Source of the DNA: Granulicella aggregans | GTDB lineage: Bacteria > Acidobacteriota > Terriglobia > Terriglobales > Acidobacteriaceae | DNA: 64,000 bases | Direction of reading: 5' to 3' | Assembly (NCBI RefSeq): GCF_014203275.1 | Contig: NZ_JACHIP010000007.1 | Location: forward strand, 1-64,000 | Shown: one piece after another, positions 15,506 to 27,072 of the stretch | Position numbering within the stretch: the stretch's first letter is position 1 | How the letters are laid out: each line of letters starts with the position of its first letter | Program-made: the position numbers and the translations under genes | Notes under the pieces: generated by a model | What the model was told of the DNA's origin: nothing | Seen by the model: the letters and a program-made list of their open reading frames with translations, nothing else | Databases searched by the model: none

Positions 15506-17983
15506 ATGTTCGAACGCTATACGGAGAAGGCGCGGCGCGTTATTTTCTTCGCGCGGTATGAGGCCAGTCAGTTCGGGTCGCCTTACATCGAGACCGAGCA
15601 TCTGCTGCTCGGGTTGTTGCGGGAGGACAAGGCTCTAACCAATCGTTTCCTGCGGTCGCACGCCTCGGTCGAATCGATCCGCAAGCAGATCGAGGGGCAC
15701 ACTACGATCCGTGAGAAGGTCTCGACCTCAGTCGATCTTCCACTTTCCAATGAGTGCAAGCGAGTCCTCGCCTACGCTGCGGAAGAGGCCGAACGTCTCT
15801 CCCATAAGCACATCGGCACCGAACATCTGCTCCTCGGCCTTTTGCGCGAAGAAAAGTGCTTTGCCGCCGAGATTTTGCAGGAGCGCGGCCTCCGTCTGCC
15901 TGCAATCCGAGAGGAGCTTCAGCGCACCACGCAGGAGAAGGCACCTGCTGCACAGGCCGCCGGAAAGCAGAGCGGTCAGCGTGGCGAACAGTCCATGCTC
16001 GCCGAGTTCTCCCGCGACCTCACTCAGTCCGCGATGGACCAGCAACTCGATCCCCTCGTTGGCCGCGACACCGAGGTCGATCGCGTCATCCAGATCCTCT
16101 GCCGCCGAACGAAAAACAATCCCGTCCTTATCGGTGAGCCGGGCGTCGGCAAAACCGCAATCGTCGAAGGCCTCGCGCAAAAGATCGCCGATGGCGAAGT
16201 TCCGAGCTTCCTCGCGGACAAGCGCGTCCTCGCGCTCGACCTCTCGCTCATCGTCGCCGGAACCAAGTACCGCGGCCAGTTCGAAGAGCGCCTCAAGACC
16301 ATCATGAAGGAGTTGATGGAGAACCAGAACTCCATCGTCTTCATCGACGAACTCCACACCCTCGTCGGCGCGGGATCAGCGGAAGGCTCGCTTGACGCTG
16401 CCAACATCCTCAAGCCCGCCCTCAGTCGTGGCGAGATCCAGTGCATCGGAGCCACCACCCCGGCCGAATACCGCAAGTCCATCGAAAAAGATCGTTCTCT
16501 TGAGCGTCGTTTCCAGGCGGTCAAGGTACCGCCGCCGAACGAAGAAGACGCGATCAAGATCATCATGGGCATCAAGGAGAAGTACGAGAAGTTCCACGCC
16601 GTCAGCTACACCGACGAGGCGATCAACTTCTCTGTCTCGCACTCCAGCCGCTACATCCCGGATCGCTTCCTTCCCGACAAGGCCATCGACCTAATCGATG
16701 AGGCCGGTGCTCGCGTCAAGCTTCGCCAGACTTCCCTGCCCGAAGAGTTAACCGAAGTACAGAAGCGCATCAAGTTCATCGTGCACCGCATGGAGAACGC
16801 CATTGCGAACCACGAATTTGAAAAGGCGCGCTTCTACTCTGACGAAGAGCGTAAGGAACGCGAGAACCTCCGCGCCTTACGCGACAAGTATCATCTCGAC
16901 GATTCTTCAGCCGGTATTGTCACCCGCGAGGACATCGAAGATGTGGTCAGCCGCTGGACCGGCGTTCCCATCACCTCGATCAAGGAAGAAGAGACCCAGA
17001 AACTTCTCCGCGTCGAAGAAGAGCTGCACAAGCGCGTCATCTCGCAGGACAAGGCGATCTCCGCCCTGGCCCGAGCGATCCGCCGCTCTCGCGCTGGCTT
17101 GAAAAATCCTGCCCGCCCCATCGGCAGCTTCCTCTTCCTCGGACCCACCGGCGTCGGCAAGACCGAGATGGCCCGCACCCTTGCCCAGTTCCTCTTCGGC
17201 AATGAGAAGGCGCTCATCCGCTTCGACATGTCGGAATTCATGGAGAAGCACTCCGTCTCAAAACTCATCGGCTCTCCTCCGGGCTACGTCGGCTACGAGG
17301 AAGGCGGCCAGCTCACCGAGCGCGTCAAACGTTCGCCCTATTCGGTCGTCTTGCTCGACGAGATCGAAAAGGCGCACCCCGACGTCTTCAACCTGCTCCT
17401 GCAGGTCTTTGAAGACGGTCAGCTCACCGACGGTCTCGGCAACCAGGTCGACTTCAAGAACACCATCATCATCATGACTTCGAACATCGGAGCCAAGCAC
17501 CTGCAGAAGCGGCAGGGTCTCGGATTCCAGAGCGAGAAGGAAGACATGATCCTCGACAAGATGGAAGAGCTCGTCAAGGGAGAGGTCAAGCGGACCTTCA
17601 ACCCCGAGTTCCTCAACCGTCTCGACGAGATCATCATCTTCATGGCGCTCACCGACCATGACCTGATGCAGATCCTCGAACTCCTCGTCCAGCAGCTCAA
17701 CACCAACCTAGTACATAAGGCGATCACGCTCTCGGTCACAGACGAGGCCAAGCAATATATTCTCGCCAAGACCGTCGCGGACCGCACCTACGGCGCTCGT
17801 CCTCTGCGCCGCGCCTTGCAGCGCTTCATCGAAGACCCGCTCTCAGAGGCCCTCATCGGTGGCGGCATCATTGAGCGGCCAGCCTTCCTTGAGGTCTACC
17901 TCGACAACAACGTGCTCCATTACCGCCCCATCGCAGCCGACGGTGAAGAGAAGGCCGCGGGCCTCGCTCTCTCCACCGTCTAA
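15506..17983 (+). CDS. clpC: ClpC-type AAA+ unfoldase
   Basis: 825-aa Hsp100 unfoldase that feeds proteins to ClpP. ATG at 15506 after GAGGGGG is the start ([19 protein letters not shown]); an upstream GTG is out of place. Two N-repeats with [14 protein letters not shown] and [15 protein letters not shown]1 Walker A GEPGVGKT (210-217), middle UVR-like domain (about 425-460, [23 protein letters not shown]) that marks ClpC, and D2 Walker A GPTGVGKT (546-553). A ClpP-binding VGF-like loop is expected but I did not identify it with certainty. A very strong terminator follows. Confidence 0.95.
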   Translation: MFERYTEKARRVIFFARYEASQFGSPYIETEHLLLGLLREDKALTNRFLRSHASVESIRKQIEGHTTIREKVSTSVDLPLSNECKRVLAYAAEEAERLSHKHIGTEHLLLGLLREEKCFAAEILQERGLRLPAIREELQRTTQEKAPAAQAAGKQSGQRGEQSMLAEFSRDLTQSAMDQQLDPLVGRDTEVDRVIQILCRRTKNNPVLIGEPGVGKTAIVEGLAQKIADGEVPSFLADKRVLALDLSLIVAGTKYRGQFEERLKTIMKELMENQNSIVFIDELHTLVGAGSAEGSLDAANILKPALSRGEIQCIGATTPAEYRKSIEKDRSLERRFQAVKVPPPNEEDAIKIIMGIKEKYEKFHAVSYTDEAINFSVSHSSRYIPDRFLPDKAIDLIDEAGARVKLRQTSLPEELTEVQKRIKFIVHRMENAIANHEFEKARFYSDEERKERENLRALRDKYHLDDSSAGIVTREDIEDVVSRWTGVPITSIKEEETQKLLRVEEELHKRVISQDKAISALARAIRRSRAGLKNPARPIGSFLFLGPTGVGKTEMARTLAQFLFGNEKALIRFDMSEFMEKHSVSKLIGSPPGYVGYEEGGQLTERVKRSPYSVVLLDEIEKAHPDVFNLLLQVFEDGQLTDGLGNQVDFKNTIIIMTSNIGAKHLQKRQGLGFQSEKEDMILDKMEELVKGEVKRTFNPEFLNRLDEIIIFMALTDHDLMQILELLVQQLNTNLVHKAITLSVTDEAKQYILAKTVADRTYGARPLRRALQRFIEDPLSEALIGGGIIERPAFLEVYLDNNVLHYRPIAADGEEKAAGLALSTV

Positions 17984-18000
17984 CCCAGCTTTCAAGGAGC

Positions 18001-18038
18001 AACAGAAACGCCCCGGAGCGATCCGGGGCGTTTCTGTT
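18001..18038 (+). terminator. Terminator after clpC
   Basis: Perfect 17-bp stem (18001-18017 with 18022-18038), loop GCGA, ending in TTTCTGTTT. Could work on both strands. Confidence 0.9.
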
Positions 18039-18087
18039 TGTCTTCTCATTCCCAAAGAAAACTTGTTTCTAAAGCTGTGCCCACACC

Positions 18088-18393
18088 TTAGATCATCGAC
18101 TTCACTTTGTTCACCGACTTCGCCGCACTCGAAACAAAATCTCCGGCAGCATCGACCGCATTGTCCGCATACTCCTTCGACAGCTTGATCGCCTTATGCG
18201 CTTCCTTGCTCAGCTTCTCAGCCTGTTCCTTCAGGTAGTCGCCCGCGTCCTCAAGATAATCCCCGGCATCATCAATATTGCGCTTCAGCTTCTTGCGCGT
18301 CACGGTGCCCGTCTGCGGCGCGTAGAGAAGTGCGATCGCCGCGCCAATCGCTGCACCCGCGCCGAAAGTGATCCAGAATCCTTTTTGACTCAT
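18088..18393 (-). CDS. YtxH-domain protein
   Basis: 101 aa from ATG at 18393. It starts MSQKGFWITFGAGAAIGAAIALLYAPQTG, the YtxH glycine-rich membrane anchor with the LLYAPxSG motif. A Lys/Glu/Ala-rich amphipathic helix region follows (residues 35-100). General stress or envelope-associated protein with no known enzymatic role. It is followed on the same strand by the clpC terminator. Confidence 0.85.
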   Translation of the reverse strand: MSQKGFWITFGAGAAIGAAIALLYAPQTGTVTRKKLKRNIDDAGDYLEDAGDYLKEQAEKLSKEAHKAIKLSKEYADNAVDAAGDFVSSAAKSVNKVKSMI

Positions 18394-18483
18394 ACGTACC
18401 TCGTCCTTTGTATTTTCCAACCAACACTTGTTCAGATTCTCACTTCCCGGCATAGGTTGGATTTAATTCTTTCTGCGCGGGCG

Positions 18484-19212
18484 TCAATCGAGCCCGGCCA
18501 GTTCCCGCGCCCGCACAAAAATCCGTGCAAACATTACCTTATCCAGCCGTCCCGTATTTGTATTTCTCAGCGACGGGTGATAGGCCGCCAGCAGAACCAG
18601 CCCATTCGGCAGCCGATACTCGGCACCATGCCCAAATTTGTACAGCGACCGCCGCTCAATCACGCCCGCTGCGAGCAGATGCGCGAGGTAGCCATCGAAC
18701 GCAATCTTTCCGAGCGCCACCACGACCTTCACTCGCTTCAACTCGCCCAACTCCGCCGTCAGGTGCCTCGAACAGTTTCGTATCTCCTGCGGAGTTGGCT
18801 TATCGCCCGGCGGAGCGCATCGCACCACCGAGCAGATCCACGCATGGCGCAGCTTCAGGCCATCGTCACGCGAAACCGCGTTGCCGTGGTTCGCCAGGCC
18901 CATCTCGTGCAGCACGGGATACATGAAGTTCCCAGCCCCATCGCCAGTGAACGGCCTGCCCGTGCGATTTGCCCCATGCGCCCCGGGGGCGAGCCCGATG
19001 ATCAAAATCCGTGCCTTCGGGTCGCCGAACCCCGGCACCGGCTTCGCCCAGTACGTCTGGTCGATGTAAGCTCGGCGCTTCACCACGCCCAGATTCTCGC
19101 CGTAGGCACGCAGCCGCGGGCACTGCGTACACGCCACAATCCCCGCCTGAATCTCCTGCAGAACCGTCAACTTCCCGTCTACGACCAAACTCTTCTTCAC
19201 AATCGCTTTCAC
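18484..19212 (-). CDS. Family 5 uracil-DNA glycosylase (UdgB-like)
   Basis: 242 aa, GTG start at 19212. Motif A GLAPGAHGANRTGRPFTGD is typical of family 5 (UDGb) enzymes, and motif B is HPSLRNTNTG. Four cysteines (CTQC near residue 28-31, VRC and RNC near 130-145) fit the Fe4S4 cluster of family 4/5 enzymes. It removes uracil and some deaminated purines from DNA in base excision repair. It has no evident operon partner. Confidence 0.9.
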   Translation of the reverse strand: MKAIVKKSLVVDGKLTVLQEIQAGIVACTQCPRLRAYGENLGVVKRRAYIDQTYWAKPVPGFGDPKARILIIGLAPGAHGANRTGRPFTGDGAGNFMYPVLHEMGLANHGNAVSRDDGLKLRHAWICSVVRCAPPGDKPTPQEIRNCSRHLTAELGELKRVKVVVALGKIAFDGYLAHLLAAGVIERRSLYKFGHGAEYRLPNGLVLLAAYHPSLRNTNTGRLDKVMFARIFVRARELAGLD

Positions 19213-19393
19213 TACTTACAATCCTATTCGGTTCCAGGGCGGGAAATCCCCGTTTTCAGCAGCACGCCGTTTGACCCCTCCCATTCAAGACTCGTACAGT
19301 AAAGGTTGAGGCGTCGGTCGCATCCTGCGTGTATATCCGCGCACACCGGCCTAAAAGATTTCAGTCACACGCACTCCGAAAGGCAACAAGACA

Positions 19394-20833
19394 TTGACCC
19401 CTACCGAGCTTGAAACGACTGCTGAAGCAGCACACGATCACACGCACGACCACAATCACGATCATGACCACGCGCACGATCACGACCACAGCGACCTCGC
19501 GCCCGGTCTGCATCAGCATCAGCATGGCCCAACGCTTAACCCCGAGCTCGCCCGCGAGATTGAAGTGGAAGTTCCGGCCGAAGAAGTTTCGAAGGCCTTC
19601 AAGACCATCACCAAGCGCTACCAGAAGCTCGCCCGCATCCCCGGCTTCCGCGCCGGCAAAGTACCGGAGTCGCTCATCAAGACCCGCTTCGCCAAGGAAG
19701 TCCGCCAGGAAGTCCTTGAAAGCCTCGTCTCCGATCGCTTCAAGCAGGCCATCGACGAGCAGAAGATCACTCCTGCCTCGCAGCCGCAGATGGTCGACAT
19801 GCAGCTCCTCGACGGCCAGCCGCTGAAGTTCAAGGCCGCCTTCGAGGTCTTCCCTGAGATCGACCTGACCGGCTACGATTCTGTTCGTGTCGAGAAGCAG
19901 GACGCCACCCTCACCGACGATGAGTTCCAGGCCGAGCTAGACCGTGTCCTCGAGAGCCACGCCGTAGTAGAGCCGATCGAAGAAGACCGCGAACTCGTCG
20001 ATGGCGACTGGGCCGAGATCGAATTCAAGGGCCAGATCAAAGACCTCGCCCAGACCGTCACCGAGGAGGGCGTCGAGAACGCCGCTCCGACAGAGCCGAT
20101 CACCGGCGAAAACGTACTCGTCGAAATCGGCGGCAAGAACACCCTGCCCGCCTTCAACGACGCTCTCCGTGGCACCAAGCCCGGCCAGGAGATGAGCTTC
20201 GAAGTCTCCTACCCTGCGGACTTTGGCGAACCCAAACTCGCCGGTCAGACTGTCGCCTACGACGTCACCACGAAGGCCATCAAGAAGAAGACCTTCCCCG
20301 CCCGCGATGCAGAGTTCGCCTCGCAGCTCGGAGCCTTCGAGACATGGGAAGAGTTCGAGTCCAAGCTCCGCGAGATGGCCTCCAGCCGCAAGGCCGAGTC
20401 CCTCCAGAACGTCGCCAAGGACAAGCTCCTCGGTGACCTCATCGAGAAGTATCCCTTCCCTGTCCCCGAGTCCTTCGTGCAGCAGCAGATCGATGCTCGT
20501 CTCGATCGCGGCCTTCGCGCTCTCGCCCAGCAGGGCATGAGCACAGACGACATGCGCAAGCTCGACTTCGCCCGTCTCCGCGCCGCCCAGCGCGACCAGG
20601 CTGTCAACGAAGTAAAGGCCTCGATGATCCTTGACAAGCTCGCCACGGCAGAGAACGTTGAGATCAGCGAAGACGAACTCAACAACGAAGTCATGATGCT
20701 CTCCATGCAGTCGCGCGAGCCCTACGAGACCCTCGCGGCTCGTCTCGCCTCCGACGGTGGCATCGACAGGCTTCGCGATCAGATGAAGCGCGAAAAGGTT
20801 GGCAACCTGCTCTACGAGAAGCTGGCTTCGTAA
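19394..20833 (+). CDS. tig: Trigger factor with His-rich N-terminal tail
   Basis: Ribosome-associated chaperone and peptidyl-prolyl isomerase. 479 aa from a TTG at 19394. Residues 14-44 contain 13 histidines, mainly HD/HDH repeats. The canonical ribosome-binding domain starts near residue 50 and has the signature [11 protein letters not shown] (normally GFRxGKxP), followed by a PPIase-like domain (about 205-290) and the helical C-domain. No ATG or GTG is placed to remove the tail while keeping the N-domain. First gene of tig-clpP-clpX. The tail probably binds metal ions; that is inference. Confidence 0.93.
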   Translation: MTPTELETTAEAAHDHTHDHNHDHDHAHDHDHSDLAPGLHQHQHGPTLNPELAREIEVEVPAEEVSKAFKTITKRYQKLARIPGFRAGKVPESLIKTRFAKEVRQEVLESLVSDRFKQAIDEQKITPASQPQMVDMQLLDGQPLKFKAAFEVFPEIDLTGYDSVRVEKQDATLTDDEFQAELDRVLESHAVVEPIEEDRELVDGDWAEIEFKGQIKDLAQTVTEEGVENAAPTEPITGENVLVEIGGKNTLPAFNDALRGTKPGQEMSFEVSYPADFGEPKLAGQTVAYDVTTKAIKKKTFPARDAEFASQLGAFETWEEFESKLREMASSRKAESLQNVAKDKLLGDLIEKYPFPVPESFVQQQIDARLDRGLRALAQQGMSTDDMRKLDFARLRAAQRDQAVNEVKASMILDKLATAENVEISEDELNNEVMMLSMQSREPYETLAARLASDGGIDRLRDQMKREKVGNLLYEKLAS

Positions 20834-20910
20834 GCAAAACCCGCAACCCGTCAACCGACAAAGTGCAGCAGAACCGCGGTGGAGACACCAGCAAAAGGAA
20901 AGAGCGTGTT

Positions 20911-21501
20911 ATGGGACTAGTACCTATGGTGATCGAGCAGACGAGTCGTGGCGAACGTGCCTACGACATCTACAGCCGTCTGCTCCGCGACAACATCATC
21001 TTTCTCGGCACCCCGATCGACGACAACATCGCCAACGTCATCATCGCGCAACTGCTGTTTCTCAGCGGTGAAGATCCGGAGAAGGACATCCAGCTCTACA
21101 TCAACTCTCCGGGTGGCTCCATCACTGCTGGTCTCGCGATTTACGACACCATGCAGTACATCAAGAATGATGTTGTGACCTTCTGCATCGGACAGGCCGC
21201 CAGCATGGGAGCCTTCCTTTTGATGGCCGGTAAGAAGGGCAAGCGCTTCGCTCTGCCGAACGCGCGCATCCTCATCCACCAGCCGTCCATGGGCGGGCTT
21301 AGCGGCCAGGCTACCGACATCGACATCCACGCTCGAGAGATACTTCGCATTCGCGAGATCACCAACAAGCTGATGAGCCATTCGACCGGCCAGCCGCTTG
21401 ACCGCATCGAACGCGACGTAGAGCGCGACTTCATCATGACCGCTGCTCAGTCCAAGGAATACGGCATCATCGATGACATCATCGACCGGCCACGCACGTA
21501 G
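20911..21501 (+). CDS. clpP: ClpP protease subunit
   Basis: 196-aa serine protease subunit of ClpXP/ClpCP. ATG at 20911 ([19 protein letters not shown]) is chosen over an upstream frame start. Catalytic S98 in GQAASMGA and H123 in IHQP, with the acid in IERDVERDF. It lies 77 nt after tig and 289 nt before clpX. Confidence 0.96.
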   Translation: MGLVPMVIEQTSRGERAYDIYSRLLRDNIIFLGTPIDDNIANVIIAQLLFLSGEDPEKDIQLYINSPGGSITAGLAIYDTMQYIKNDVVTFCIGQAASMGAFLLMAGKKGKRFALPNARILIHQPSMGGLSGQATDIDIHAREILRIREITNKLMSHSTGQPLDRIERDVERDFIMTAAQSKEYGIIDDIIDRPRT

Positions 21502-21515
21502 CCGCTACTCACATA

Positions 21516-21554
21516 CCCGTTGGTCGCTTGAATCTTCCTCTTGCGACCAACGGG
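21516..21554. terminator. 12-bp hairpin after clpP
   Basis: CCCGTTGGTCGC / GCGACCAACGGG perfect stem with a 15-nt T/C-rich loop. No T-run follows on either strand, so it may be a stability or attenuation element rather than an intrinsic terminator. Confidence 0.5.
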
Positions 21555-21557
21555 AGC

Positions 21558-21608
21558 ACCACGCGAAGCGGTATACACGTCACGAAGTGACCGCGCCACG
21601 CGAAGTGG
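21558..21608. repeat. Three tandem small hairpins between clpP and clpX
   Basis: Three related palindromes in 51 bp, each centred on CGAAG: ACCACGCGAAGCGGT (21558-21572), GTCACGAAGTGAC (21579-21591) and CCACGCGAAGTGG (21596-21608). The region from 21609 to the clpX start shows nothing else I can name. Confidence 0.55.
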
Positions 21609-21790
21609 GCCCGTCCGGCAGGACAAGCTGTTGCCCTTCTGACGCATTACTTTCATGCACCCTATCCGGTACCCGCCGGGAATTAACTTCGACTTGCCCA
21701 CAGCGACGGTCGATCTCATCAGGTGTAAACTTCGATATAACGTGACGCAAGTAACGGGTCACCGTGGTCTCGACAGGAGCTGTTCCCCCA

Positions 21791-23074
<1,284 letters not shown>

Positions 23075-23091
23075 TCCTCGCTCTACCCCCC

Positions 23092-23130
23092 GCAAAAGCC
23101 TGAAGAGCGCGCAGCTCTTCAGGCTTTTGC
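23092..23130 (+). terminator. Terminator after clpX
   Basis: Perfect 17-bp stem GCAAAAGCCTGAAGAGC with its complement, 5-nt loop, followed by TTTTTCCC after the stem. Confidence 0.92.
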
Positions 23131-23249
23131 TTTTTCCCGCTAAGAAATAGCCGTGACGGCTGTACGTTTTGGCGCAAATTGCCGATAGAGCGACAGCGTC
23201 GCGTGTGAGCCAAGGTCTCTCCGCGCCTGTGTCAAAGTGGAGGAGTAAA

Positions 23250-23804
23250 TTGGCGCAATTTATCCGGAACGCGGCGCTCTTGGCGCTTTTACTTTGCTTC
23301 GTGAAGTCGCTCGAGGCACAAACTGCAAAACTCTCCCCGGACGACACCGTCTCCTACATCAACACCACGATTCACAAATATCCCACGCTGGAGTTTGTCG
23401 ATTCTGGCTGCCCCGGCTTCGAGCAAGCCATCTCGATCTCCGAAGATCGCCGAAGTCTTCTTATCAAGCAGGATTTTGCCCACTCTGTGGCAGGAACGTG
23501 CAACTCTCAAACGCTGACAGTCCCTATCTTTGGCTTGAGCCAGCAAGGACTTGGCGGTTGGTCCAGGGTGGGCCAGCACTCCGCGTTTCTCCTGGATTGT
23601 AAGAATCACGTCGACTGTTTCAGCCGCGGTTCTACCGCACAACACTTCCCCTTCTCTGCAAACAAGTGGTATCTGCGATTGACGGGGCCAAACCAGGTCT
23701 CGGACGAACTCACGAGGGCGATTCAGCACCTCGTGGACTCACTCTTGACCGAAGCGAATGGCCGTCTGGATGGCAACGATCCCTTCGCAAAGCGCTCTCA
23801 CTGA
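23250..23804 (+). CDS. Secreted hypothetical protein
   Basis: 184 aa from TTG at 23250 with GGAGG seven bases upstream; the product then begins with a clear signal peptide (LAQFIRNAALLALLLCFVKSLEAQ). The mature part has four to five cysteines (SGCPGF, GTCNS, LDCKNHVDCF) suited to periplasmic disulfides. No family recognised. It sits between clpX and lon but is not obviously related to proteolysis. Confidence 0.7.
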   Translation: MAQFIRNAALLALLLCFVKSLEAQTAKLSPDDTVSYINTTIHKYPTLEFVDSGCPGFEQAISISEDRRSLLIKQDFAHSVAGTCNSQTLTVPIFGLSQQGLGGWSRVGQHSAFLLDCKNHVDCFSRGSTAQHFPFSANKWYLRLTGPNQVSDELTRAIQHLVDSLLTEANGRLDGNDPFAKRSH

Positions 23805-23957
23805 TTCTTCGCCGTAGTGGGAAAACCGCGAATTCGATGGGACGCTAAAGCGGCCCTTGCTCGATTCGCATGTTCCTCGATCCCCAATTACAATCACGTA
23901 AACGCACGGCGGCCTCGTTTGCATCCTGCAGCGCTGTCGAACGTCTAATGGGGATAT

Positions 23958-26384
23958 ATGACAAACCGAGCAAAAGAGACTCTGACCGGCGAACTCCGCA
24001 AGCTTCCGATGATGCCGATTCGCGACATGGTGATCTTCCCCCATATGATGACGCCCTTCGTCGTCGGCCGGGAGTCGAGCGTCCGCGCCCTCGAAGAAGC
24101 TCTCAACGGCGACCGCAAGATCTTTCTCGCCACCCAGCACGACGCCTCAGTCGACGAGCCCAATGCAGACGACATCTTCGCCACCGGTACCATCGGCAAT
24201 ATCGTCCAGAGCGTGAAGATGCCCGACGGCAACATCAAAGTTCTCGTCGAAGGAGTAGAACGCGCCCGCGCCACCGAAGTGAATGACGAAGACGGCTTCT
24301 TCGTCGCCACCGTCCGCACCGGCAAGACCCGCCTCGAACTCACCCCGCAGATCGAAGCCCTCGCGCAGCGCGTCCATACCCTCTTCGAGCAGTACATCAA
24401 ACTCCAGCAGTCTTTGAACTACGAGACCATGGCCGCCACCGTCCGCATGGACGAGCCCACCAAGCTGGCCGACACCATCGCCGCTAATCTTCAGCTCTCC
24501 ATCGAAGAGAAGCAGCAACTCCTCGAGGTCTTCGATCCCGAACTGCGCCTCTCCCGTATCGCCGACGTCCTCGACGTGGCCATCGAAAAGCTCAACATGG
24601 ACCGTACCATCCAGAGCCGTGTGAAGCGCCAGATGGAGAAGGCCCAGAAAGAGTACTACCTCAACGAGAAGATCAAGGCCATCCAGAAGGAACTTGGCCG
24701 CGGCGAAAAGTCCGAGTTCGACGATCTGAAGAAGAAGATCGACGAATCCGGCATGCCCAAGGATGTCCTCGAAAAGGCGACGCAGGAGCTGAAGAAGCTC
24801 GAAGCCATGCCGCCCATGTCCGCTGAGTCAACCGTCTCGCGCAACTACCTCGACTGGCTGCTGGCGGTGCCCTGGAAGAAACGGTCTAAAGAAATCAGAT
24901 CCATCGAGCACGCCGAAAAGATCCTCAACGAAGATCACTACGGCCTCGAGAAGATCAAGGAACGCATCCTCGAATTCCTCGCCGTCCGGCAGCTCGTCAA
25001 GAACCCCAAGGGCTCGATCCTCTGCTTCGTCGGACCTCCGGGCGTTGGCAAAACCTCGCTCGGCATGTCCATTGCCAAGGCCACAGGCCGCAAGTTTGTC
25101 CGCATGTCCCTCGGCGGCGTTCGCGATGAAGCGGAGATCCGCGGTCATCGCCGCACCTACATCGGAGCACTCCCCGGCCAGATCATCCAGTCGATGAAGA
25201 AGGCCGGCACCAAGAATCCCGTCTTCATGCTCGACGAGATCGACAAGATGGCGTCGGACTTCCGCGGCGATCCCGCCAGCGCCCTGCTTGAAGTCCTCGA
25301 CCCTGAGCAGAATACGAGCTTCCAGGATCACTATCTCGACGTCGAATACGACCTCTCGCAGGTTCTTTTCGTCGCCACGGCAAACGTACTCCACACGATC
25401 CCCGGCCCGTTGCAGGACCGCATGGAGATCCTTCGCCTGCACGGTTACACGGAGGTCGAAAAGCTCGAGATCGCCAAGCAGTACCTGGTCAAGAAGCAGC
25501 TTGAAGGCACCGGTGTCACCGCTCAACAGATCAGCTTCACCGACGACGCTCTCAAGGGCATCATCCGTGGCTACACCCGCGAAGCTGGCGTCCGCAATCT
25601 CGAACGCGAGATCGGTAACGTCTGCCGCAAGGTAGCTCGCCGTGTCGTCCAGAACGGCCCGGAACACAAAGAAGAGATCACCGGCGAGAACCTCGAATCC
25701 ATCCTCGGTGTCGCAAAGTTCCGCGACTCTCAGGTCCATGAGAAGAGCGAGGTCGGCCTCGTCACCGGCCTTGCTTGGACGGAAGTTGGCGGAAGCATCC
25801 TCCAAACCGAAGTCCAGATCCTCGACGGCAAGGGCAAGCTGACCACCACCGGCCAGCTAGGCGATGTCATGCAGGAGTCCGCACAAGCCGCTCTTAGCTA
25901 TATTCGGTCTCGCGCGCGGCAGCTTGGCCTCGAGCGCGACTTCTATCGCCACCTCGACATCCACGTCCACGTTCCCGAAGGGGCTATCCCCAAGGACGGC
26001 CCGTCGGCTGGCATCACGCTCGCTACCGCGCTGGCAAGCGCTCTAACGAAGATCAAGGTTCGTCGCGACATCGCCATGACCGGCGAGATTACGCTGCGCG
26101 GCAAGGTTCTTCCCATCGGCGGCCTCAAAGAGAAGCTTCTCGCCGCTCATCGCGCCGGCATCTTCGAAGCGATTCTCCCGGCAGAAAACCGCCGCGACTT
26201 CGCGGATCTTCCAGAGCTTTTGAAGTCGTCGATGAAGCTGCACTTTGTAGAGCAGATGGATGAAGTTCTCCAAATCGCCCTTGAAGAGGAACTTCCCACG
26301 CTCTCGGAAGAGCTTCCCGAGGCTCTCGCTGGAAGCGTAATTCCGCCTGTGACTTCCGTTCCTCAACCCATGTCGCACCAATAA
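23958..26384 (+). CDS. lon: Lon ATP-dependent protease
   Basis: 808 aa. LonN domain (residues 10-205, [19 protein letters not shown]), coiled-coil linker, AAA+ module with Walker A GPPGVGKT (359-366), and C-terminal protease domain with S683 (KDGPSAG) and K726 ([14 protein letters not shown]) 43 residues apart, as in E. coli. Degrades misfolded and regulatory proteins. It ends in its own terminator. Confidence 0.97.
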   Translation: MTNRAKETLTGELRKLPMMPIRDMVIFPHMMTPFVVGRESSVRALEEALNGDRKIFLATQHDASVDEPNADDIFATGTIGNIVQSVKMPDGNIKVLVEGVERARATEVNDEDGFFVATVRTGKTRLELTPQIEALAQRVHTLFEQYIKLQQSLNYETMAATVRMDEPTKLADTIAANLQLSIEEKQQLLEVFDPELRLSRIADVLDVAIEKLNMDRTIQSRVKRQMEKAQKEYYLNEKIKAIQKELGRGEKSEFDDLKKKIDESGMPKDVLEKATQELKKLEAMPPMSAESTVSRNYLDWLLAVPWKKRSKEIRSIEHAEKILNEDHYGLEKIKERILEFLAVRQLVKNPKGSILCFVGPPGVGKTSLGMSIAKATGRKFVRMSLGGVRDEAEIRGHRRTYIGALPGQIIQSMKKAGTKNPVFMLDEIDKMASDFRGDPASALLEVLDPEQNTSFQDHYLDVEYDLSQVLFVATANVLHTIPGPLQDRMEILRLHGYTEVEKLEIAKQYLVKKQLEGTGVTAQQISFTDDALKGIIRGYTREAGVRNLEREIGNVCRKVARRVVQNGPEHKEEITGENLESILGVAKFRDSQVHEKSEVGLVTGLAWTEVGGSILQTEVQILDGKGKLTTTGQLGDVMQESAQAALSYIRSRARQLGLERDFYRHLDIHVHVPEGAIPKDGPSAGITLATALASALTKIKVRRDIAMTGEITLRGKVLPIGGLKEKLLAAHRAGIFEAILPAENRRDFADLPELLKSSMKLHFVEQMDEVLQIALEEELPTLSEELPEALAGSVIPPVTSVPQPMSHQ

Positions 26385-26401
26385 TCCTCACGCAATAAAG
26401 A

Positions 26402-26432
26402 AAAAGACCGAGCCAATGTGGCTCGGTCTTTT
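26402..26432 (+). terminator. Terminator after lon
   Basis: AAAAGACCGAGCC / GGCTCGGTCTTTT perfect 13-bp stem, 5-nt loop. Symmetric A/T flanks allow bidirectional use with the convergent small gene. Confidence 0.9.
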
Positions 26433-26452
26433 CAGTTTCTGAGGAGCTATTT

Positions 26453-26599
26453 CTAAGCTCTTCGACCCGATATAAAGTGCATCACAATCGAGATCACAGC
26501 GAAGATCAGAAGAATATGAATCAGAAATCCGCTGACATGGAAGAGTGTGAAGCCACCAATCCAGCAAAGTACGAGAACAAGGGCAAGGATCAGGAACAT
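26453..26599 (-). CDS. Lmo0937-type small membrane protein
   Basis: 48 aa from ATG at 26599. Two hydrophobic stretches (LILALVLVLCWIGGFTLF and GFLIHILLIFAVISIVMHFI) ending SGRR, the layout of the lmo0937/DUF5670 family (GGxxIHxLLVIAVIxxxxxxIxGRR). Function unknown. A 65-codon reading from farther upstream adds a non-family leader and is less likely. Confidence 0.7.
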   Translation of the reverse strand: MFLILALVLVLCWIGGFTLFHVSGFLIHILLIFAVISIVMHFISGRRA

Positions 26600-26659
26600 G
26601 GCATCTGCTTTCTTGAAACCAGAGAGTGGCGCGGTTGCGCTTGGCTGCACCTTATGAGA

Positions 26660-26714
26660 GACACTGCGCGACCGAATCGTTGCTTGTAGTCAAACGAATC
26701 AGTCGCGCAGTGTC
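26660..26714. other. Long imperfect hairpin downstream of the cysO-like gene
   Basis: GACACTGCGCGAC (26660-26672) pairs with GTCGCGCAGTGTC (26702-26714), 13 bp perfect, and the stem extends inward with one G-T pair and one mismatch through CGAATCG/CGAATCA. No T-run. It lies just past the end of the thrC-cysO unit and probably marks its 3' end. Confidence 0.55.
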
Positions 26715-26739
26715 CCCAGGCAGCAATCCAGCCCTCGGG

Positions 26740-27021
26740 TCAGCCCTTGCCTCCGGCTATCGACGGAATCAGCATGACTTCATCGCCATCCTTGAAGCTA
26801 TAAGCGTCGCCGCCCAGGAAGCGGATGTCCTCGTCGTTGATGTAGATGTTGATGAACCTCCGCAGCTTCCCATCGTCGCCCTTGATCTGCGTGGCAAGCG
26901 CGGGAAAAGTCTGGTCGATATCGGCAAGTAGTCCGGGCAGGTCTGAAGCAGAGGAAGCAAACTGCTTCTGTCCATCGGTGTGGCGGATGAAGGCAGTCGG
27001 AAGCACAACTTTTACTGACAT
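26740..27021 (-). CDS. CysO/HcyS-like ubiquitin-fold sulfur carrier
   Basis: 93 aa from ATG at 27021 (MSVKVVLPTAFIRHTDGQK), with AGGAGA upstream. MoaD/ThiS beta-grasp protein; RRFINIYINDEDIRFLGG and DGDEVMLIPSIAGG are strongly like mycobacterial CysO. In that family the C-terminal Gly is thiocarboxylated and donates sulfur to a PLP enzyme. Here GG (90-91) is followed by K92-G93, so two residues must be removed before activation, as for carriers processed by JAMM-type proteases; none is in this window. It lies 51 nt after the threonine-synthase-like gene in the same SAM-riboswitch-controlled unit. This points to amino-acid sulfur transfer rather than molybdopterin or thiamine synthesis. Confidence 0.85.
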   Translation of the reverse strand: MSVKVVLPTAFIRHTDGQKQFASSASDLPGLLADIDQTFPALATQIKGDDGKLRRFINIYINDEDIRFLGGDAYSFKDGDEVMLIPSIAGGKG

Positions 27022-27072
27022 TGATTCATTTCTCCTGTAGCTAAGCAAAAACACAAACATGAAACGACCGGC

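Noticed and set aside
15337-15561. Small frame with CxxC pairs before clpC, recalling McsA
   Set aside because: It runs out of frame into clpC and has no other McsA feature; the cysteines look accidental.
18196-19302. 368-codon plus-strand frame
   Set aside because: Opposite both YtxH and the UDG gene, whose motifs are clear.
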